Source: CAYMUC01 sp964393535 (GTDB lineage: Bacteria > Actinomycetota > Acidimicrobiia > Acidimicrobiales > Ilumatobacteraceae). From it: a DNA stretch of 7,890 nucleotides. The notes under the pieces were generated by a model. That model made no database searches. It was not told the DNA's origin and saw only the letters and a program-made list of their open reading frames with translations. The stretch spans positions 1-7,890 of the forward strand of contig CAYMUC010000120.1 of assembly GCA_964393535.1 (NCBI GenBank), written 5' to 3'. The position numbers and the translations under genes were made by a program. This document shows, piece after piece, positions 6,090 through 7,890 of this stretch (positions are counted from its first letter, which is position 1; the number at the start of each line of letters is the position of its first letter).

Positions 6090-6976
6090 GTGCCTCCCAC
6101 GATGATCGGGTGATCATCCGCGACTGCGGGCCCCGCGACGGTCTCCAGAGTGAAGCACCACTGGCGGTGGCTGATCGGGCCGCGCTGGCCGGTGCACTCG
6201 CTGCCGCCGGACTGCGCGAAGTGGAGGCTGTGTCGTTCGTGTCACCCACAGCCGTGCCGGCCATGGCCGGTGCCGCCGAGGTGGCGGCACTGCTCCCAGA
6301 CGGTGACGTCGTGTGGTGGGCGTTGGTGCCCAACGTCCGTGGATGCGAGATGGCTCTCGAAGCCGGCTTCGATCACCTCACCGTGACGGTGTCGGCGTCG
6401 TCGGTGTACAGCGAGAAGAACATTCGCATGAGCATCGCCGACTCGATGGCGCAGGTGGCCCGTATCCGCAACGTGGCACGAGGTGCCGTCATCGACGCTG
6501 TGGTGTCGTTCTCGTTCGGGTCGCCCTACGACGACGGGGTGCACGCTGGCTGGGTGGCTGCGATGGTCGCCGACCTGCGCAGCATCGGGGTGGACCGGGT
6601 CACACTGGCCGACACATCGGGTGCAGCCACTCCGCGACGCATCGCAGCGGTGTTGGAGCACACCGGGACACTGGTGGGCCTTCATCTTCACGACACTCGT
6701 GCCACGGCACTGACCAATGCCTACGCCGCCTACGGCATGGGTATCCGTCGCTTCGACACCTCGGTGGGTGGCCTCGGCGGTTCACCGTTCGCCCCCGGTG
6801 CCGGCGGCAACCTCGCCACCGAGGACATCGTGCTGCTGTTCCACGACCTCGGCATCGACACCGGGGTGGATCTCGAGGCGTTGGTGCAGGCCGGCGCATC
6901 GCTGTCGTCCCTGATCGGACGATCGCTGCCCAGTCGTGTCTCGGCGGCCGGTGGTCTTCCACCCTTCGGCGTGTAA
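6086..6976 (+). CDS. hmgL: Hydroxymethylglutaryl-CoA lyase family protein (HMGL-like TIM barrel)
   Basis: This 296-residue protein matches HMG-CoA lyase, which cleaves HMG-CoA to acetyl-CoA and acetoacetate, the last step of leucine catabolism. The fold is a divalent-metal TIM barrel. Visible active-site residues are PRDGLQ (16-21; Arg17 and Asp18), Glu47 in VEAVSFVSP, His200 and His202 in GLHLHDT, and Asn242 in GAGGN. The glycine-rich lyase signature, usually GLGGC, reads GLGGSPF here, so the important loop cysteine (human Cys266) is Ser233; the second family CPY motif is also SPY (146-148). ATG 6086 overlaps a nine-codon upstream frame and places PRDGLQ at a normal distance from the N terminus. 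GTG 6050 in the same frame would add 12 residues of low-complexity sequence and begins inside the Shine-Dalgarno-like AAGGTGA. It diverges from the carboxylase operon. Lyase of another 3-hydroxyacid-CoA is an alternative role. Confidence 0.88.
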   Translation: MSASHDDRVIIRDCGPRDGLQSEAPLAVADRAALAGALAAAGLREVEAVSFVSPTAVPAMAGAAEVAALLPDGDVVWWALVPNVRGCEMALEAGFDHLTVTVSASSVYSEKNIRMSIADSMAQVARIRNVARGAVIDAVVSFSFGSPYDDGVHAGWVAAMVADLRSIGVDRVTLADTSGAATPRRIAAVLEHTGTLVGLHLHDTRATALTNAYAAYGMGIRRFDTSVGGLGGSPFAPGAGGNLATEDIVLLFHDLGIDTGVDLEALVQAGASLSSLIGRSLPSRVSAAGGLPPFGV

Positions 6977-7003
6977 CAGTGTTCCCGGCGTCCGTCGCCT
7001 GAC

Positions 7004-7020
7004 TGTCCACCTGATGGACA
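7004..7020. repeat. Inverted repeat overlapping the −35 of the amidohydrolase promoter
   Basis: TGTCCA (7004-7009) and TGGACA (7015-7020) are perfect 6-bp inverted arms around a 5-nt spacer, CCTGA. The right arm is itself the proposed −35 hexamer. It could be a repressor or activator site. It lies 27 bp after the lyase stop but has no following T-run, so an intrinsic terminator is unlikely. Confidence 0.4.
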
Positions 7021-7044
7021 CGACGTTACGGATGTCACTACAAT
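7015..7044 (+). promoter_or_regulatory. Sigma70-type promoter of the amidohydrolase gene
   Basis: TGGACA (7015-7020, 5 of 6 to TTGACA) and TACAAT (7039-7044, 5 of 6 to TATAAT) are separated by 18 bp. This is the best promoter match I see in the window. A start near 7051 would give a leader of about 70 nt. It suggests that the amidohydrolase is transcribed independently of the lyase. Confidence 0.6.
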
Positions 7045-7054
7045 TCGACCGGGC

Positions 7055-7074
7055 GTGGTGAGAGTACTCACCAC
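7055..7074. repeat. Perfect inverted repeat at the start of the amidohydrolase transcript
   Basis: GTGGTGAG (7055-7062) and CTCACCAC (7067-7074) are perfect 8-bp complementary arms around AGTA. It lies just downstream of the predicted transcription start (about 7051), where it could be an operator blocking initiation or an RNA stem-loop at the 5' end of the message. No T-run follows, which argues against an intrinsic terminator for the lyase gene. Confidence 0.6.
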
Positions 7075-7121
7075 TAATGGGGCGGGGCCCGAGGCCTCGT
7101 TCCGAAGAGGAAGGCTGTGAC

Positions 7122-7890
7122 GTGGCAGGGTTGTTGTTGTCAGGCGGCACGTTGATCGACGGCACTGGCGCTGCGCCTCGGCCGCAGACCTCGGTGCTGG
7201 TGGACGGCGACCGCATCATTGCGGTGGGTGCCGAAGCCGACACAGCGGCTGTGGAGCGTGGGGCCGAGGTGATCGACGTGTCGGGCCTCACCGTGATGCC
7301 CGGCCTCATCGACGCTCATGTGCACATCACCCTTGGTGAACCGTCCAGCAACGACGAGTTGTTCGGGCGCCGCGAACCAGCGGCGACTGCGTTGGTGGCG
7401 GCATACAACGCTCGGCGCGTGCTGCGAGCTGGAGTCACGTCGTTCCTCGATGTGGACGGCCTGTTCAACATCGGCCCGGCGTTGCGCGATGCCATCGCCA
7501 CAGGCGCGGCTGAGGGTCCCACCATGAAGTCGGGCACCTATGCCCTGATGACGGCGGTGGGCGGTACGGCTGGTCGATTCATTCCCGACCAGGGCACGGC
7601 GGGCTACGCCGAGGTGGTGCGCGACAAGGACGAGATGATCCGCGTGGTCCGACGCCAGGTGAAGGACGGATCCGACGTCATCAAGATCCACGTCACCGGA
7701 TCGGTTCCGGGCAAGCCCGGTGAGATGCAGGTGTGGACCCGTGAAGAACTGAAGGTGGTGTGCGACACCGCCCACGACTTGGGTGTGCGCGTGGGGGCCC
7801 ACTGCCGGGGAGACGGATCCACCCTCGACTCGATCAAGGCGGGTGTCGACATCATCTGGCACGCCTCGTACATGGGTGAGGCGTCGCTGG
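7122..7890 (+). CDS. Metal-dependent amidohydrolase (imidazolonepropionase-like, 5' part)
   Basis: The gene runs off the window; 256 codons are visible with no stop. It belongs to the amidohydrolase superfamily, imidazolonepropionase/prolidase-like branch: TIM-barrel hydrolases with one or two metal ions that cleave amide bonds in varied substrates. The N-terminal beta-sandwich part has SGGTLIDGTG (7-16) and VSGLTVMPGLIDAHVH (53-68). The HxH metal pair is His66/His68, Lys188 in VIKIHVTGS is the likely carboxylated bridging lysine, and His227 (GAHCRGD) and His247 (IIWHASY) are the next metal ligands; the last Asp ligand would be beyond the window. GTG 7122 has a strong Shine-Dalgarno, AGGAAGG (7108-7114), 7 nt upstream. 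No signal peptide is evident, so it is probably cytosolic. It has its own promoter and inverted repeats, so membership in the leucine pathway is not implied. The substrate cannot be predicted. Confidence 0.9.
   Translation, partial: MAGLLLSGGTLIDGTGAAPRPQTSVLVDGDRIIAVGAEADTAAVERGAEVIDVSGLTVMPGLIDAHVHITLGEPSSNDELFGRREPAATALVAAYNARRVLRAGVTSFLDVDGLFNIGPALRDAIATGAAEGPTMKSGTYALMTAVGGTAGRFIPDQGTAGYAEVVRDKDEMIRVVRRQVKDGSDVIKIHVTGSVPGKPGEMQVWTREELKVVCDTAHDLGVRVGAHCRGDGSTLDSIKAGVDIIWHASYMGEASL

Noticed and set aside
7055..7074. Intrinsic terminator of the lyase gene
   Set aside because: The stem is good but is followed by TAATGGGG with no T-run, and it lies downstream of a strong promoter for the next gene.
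7140..7862. Open − strand frame of 240 codons opposite the amidohydrolase
   Set aside because: The + strand frame has the metal-binding HxH, Lys and His motifs and a strong Shine-Dalgarno; the antisense frame has no such support.

Overview
The window looks like chromosomal DNA from a high-GC bacterium, most likely an actinobacterium (a lineage such as Acidimicrobiia would fit). This is inferred from the strong G/C bias at third codon positions, several GTG starts, tightly overlapping genes, and the order carboxyltransferase – biotin subunit – acyl-CoA dehydrogenase. That order is the same as accD1–accA1–fadE19 in mycobacteria. Nothing suggests a mobile element, a CRISPR array or an RNA gene.

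Layout. On the + strand at the left (25–1193) are a small flavodoxin-fold NAD(P)H:FMN reductase and a TetR-family repressor, closely spaced and probably co-transcribed. The repressor gene ends tail-to-tail, with a 15-bp overlap, against a three-gene operon on the − strand (5985 down to 1179). That operon encodes the 3-methylcrotonyl-CoA carboxylase carboxyltransferase subunit, its biotin carboxylase/biotin carrier subunit, and an acyl-CoA dehydrogenase; both internal junctions are 4-bp stop/start overlaps or close to it. Diverging from this operon on the + strand is an HMG-CoA lyase-family gene (about 6086–6976). After a 145-bp intergenic region with a good promoter and two inverted repeats comes the 5' part of a metal-dependent amidohydrolase (7122 to the window end).

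Function. The central five kilobases make up most of a leucine/isovalerate catabolic pathway: isovaleryl-CoA (or a similar short branched acyl-CoA) to 3-methylcrotonyl-CoA by the dehydrogenase, carboxylation to 3-methylglutaconyl-CoA by the two-subunit biotin enzyme, and cleavage of HMG-CoA to acetyl-CoA and acetoacetate by the lyase. The 3-methylglutaconyl-CoA hydratase needed between the last two steps is not in the window. The TetR protein is a plausible local regulator, with a palindrome in the divergent intergenic region (6034–6049) as a candidate site.

Most interesting points. (1) The lyase has serine where HMG-CoA lyases carry their catalytic-loop cysteine, although the other catalytic residues are present. 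(2) A nine-codon ORF with the best Shine-Dalgarno sequence in that region ends in an ATGA overlap with the lyase's probable ATG start. (3) A palindrome CTTAnnCTAGnnTAAG sits on candidate −10 boxes of both divergent transcription units. (4) The amidohydrolase promoter carries a perfect 8-bp-arm inverted repeat at the predicted start of its transcript. (5) The dehydrogenase has its catalytic glutamate at the MCAD-type position and not at the isovaleryl-CoA dehydrogenase position. The rest is an ordinary catabolic cluster; I do not see a wholly new system.
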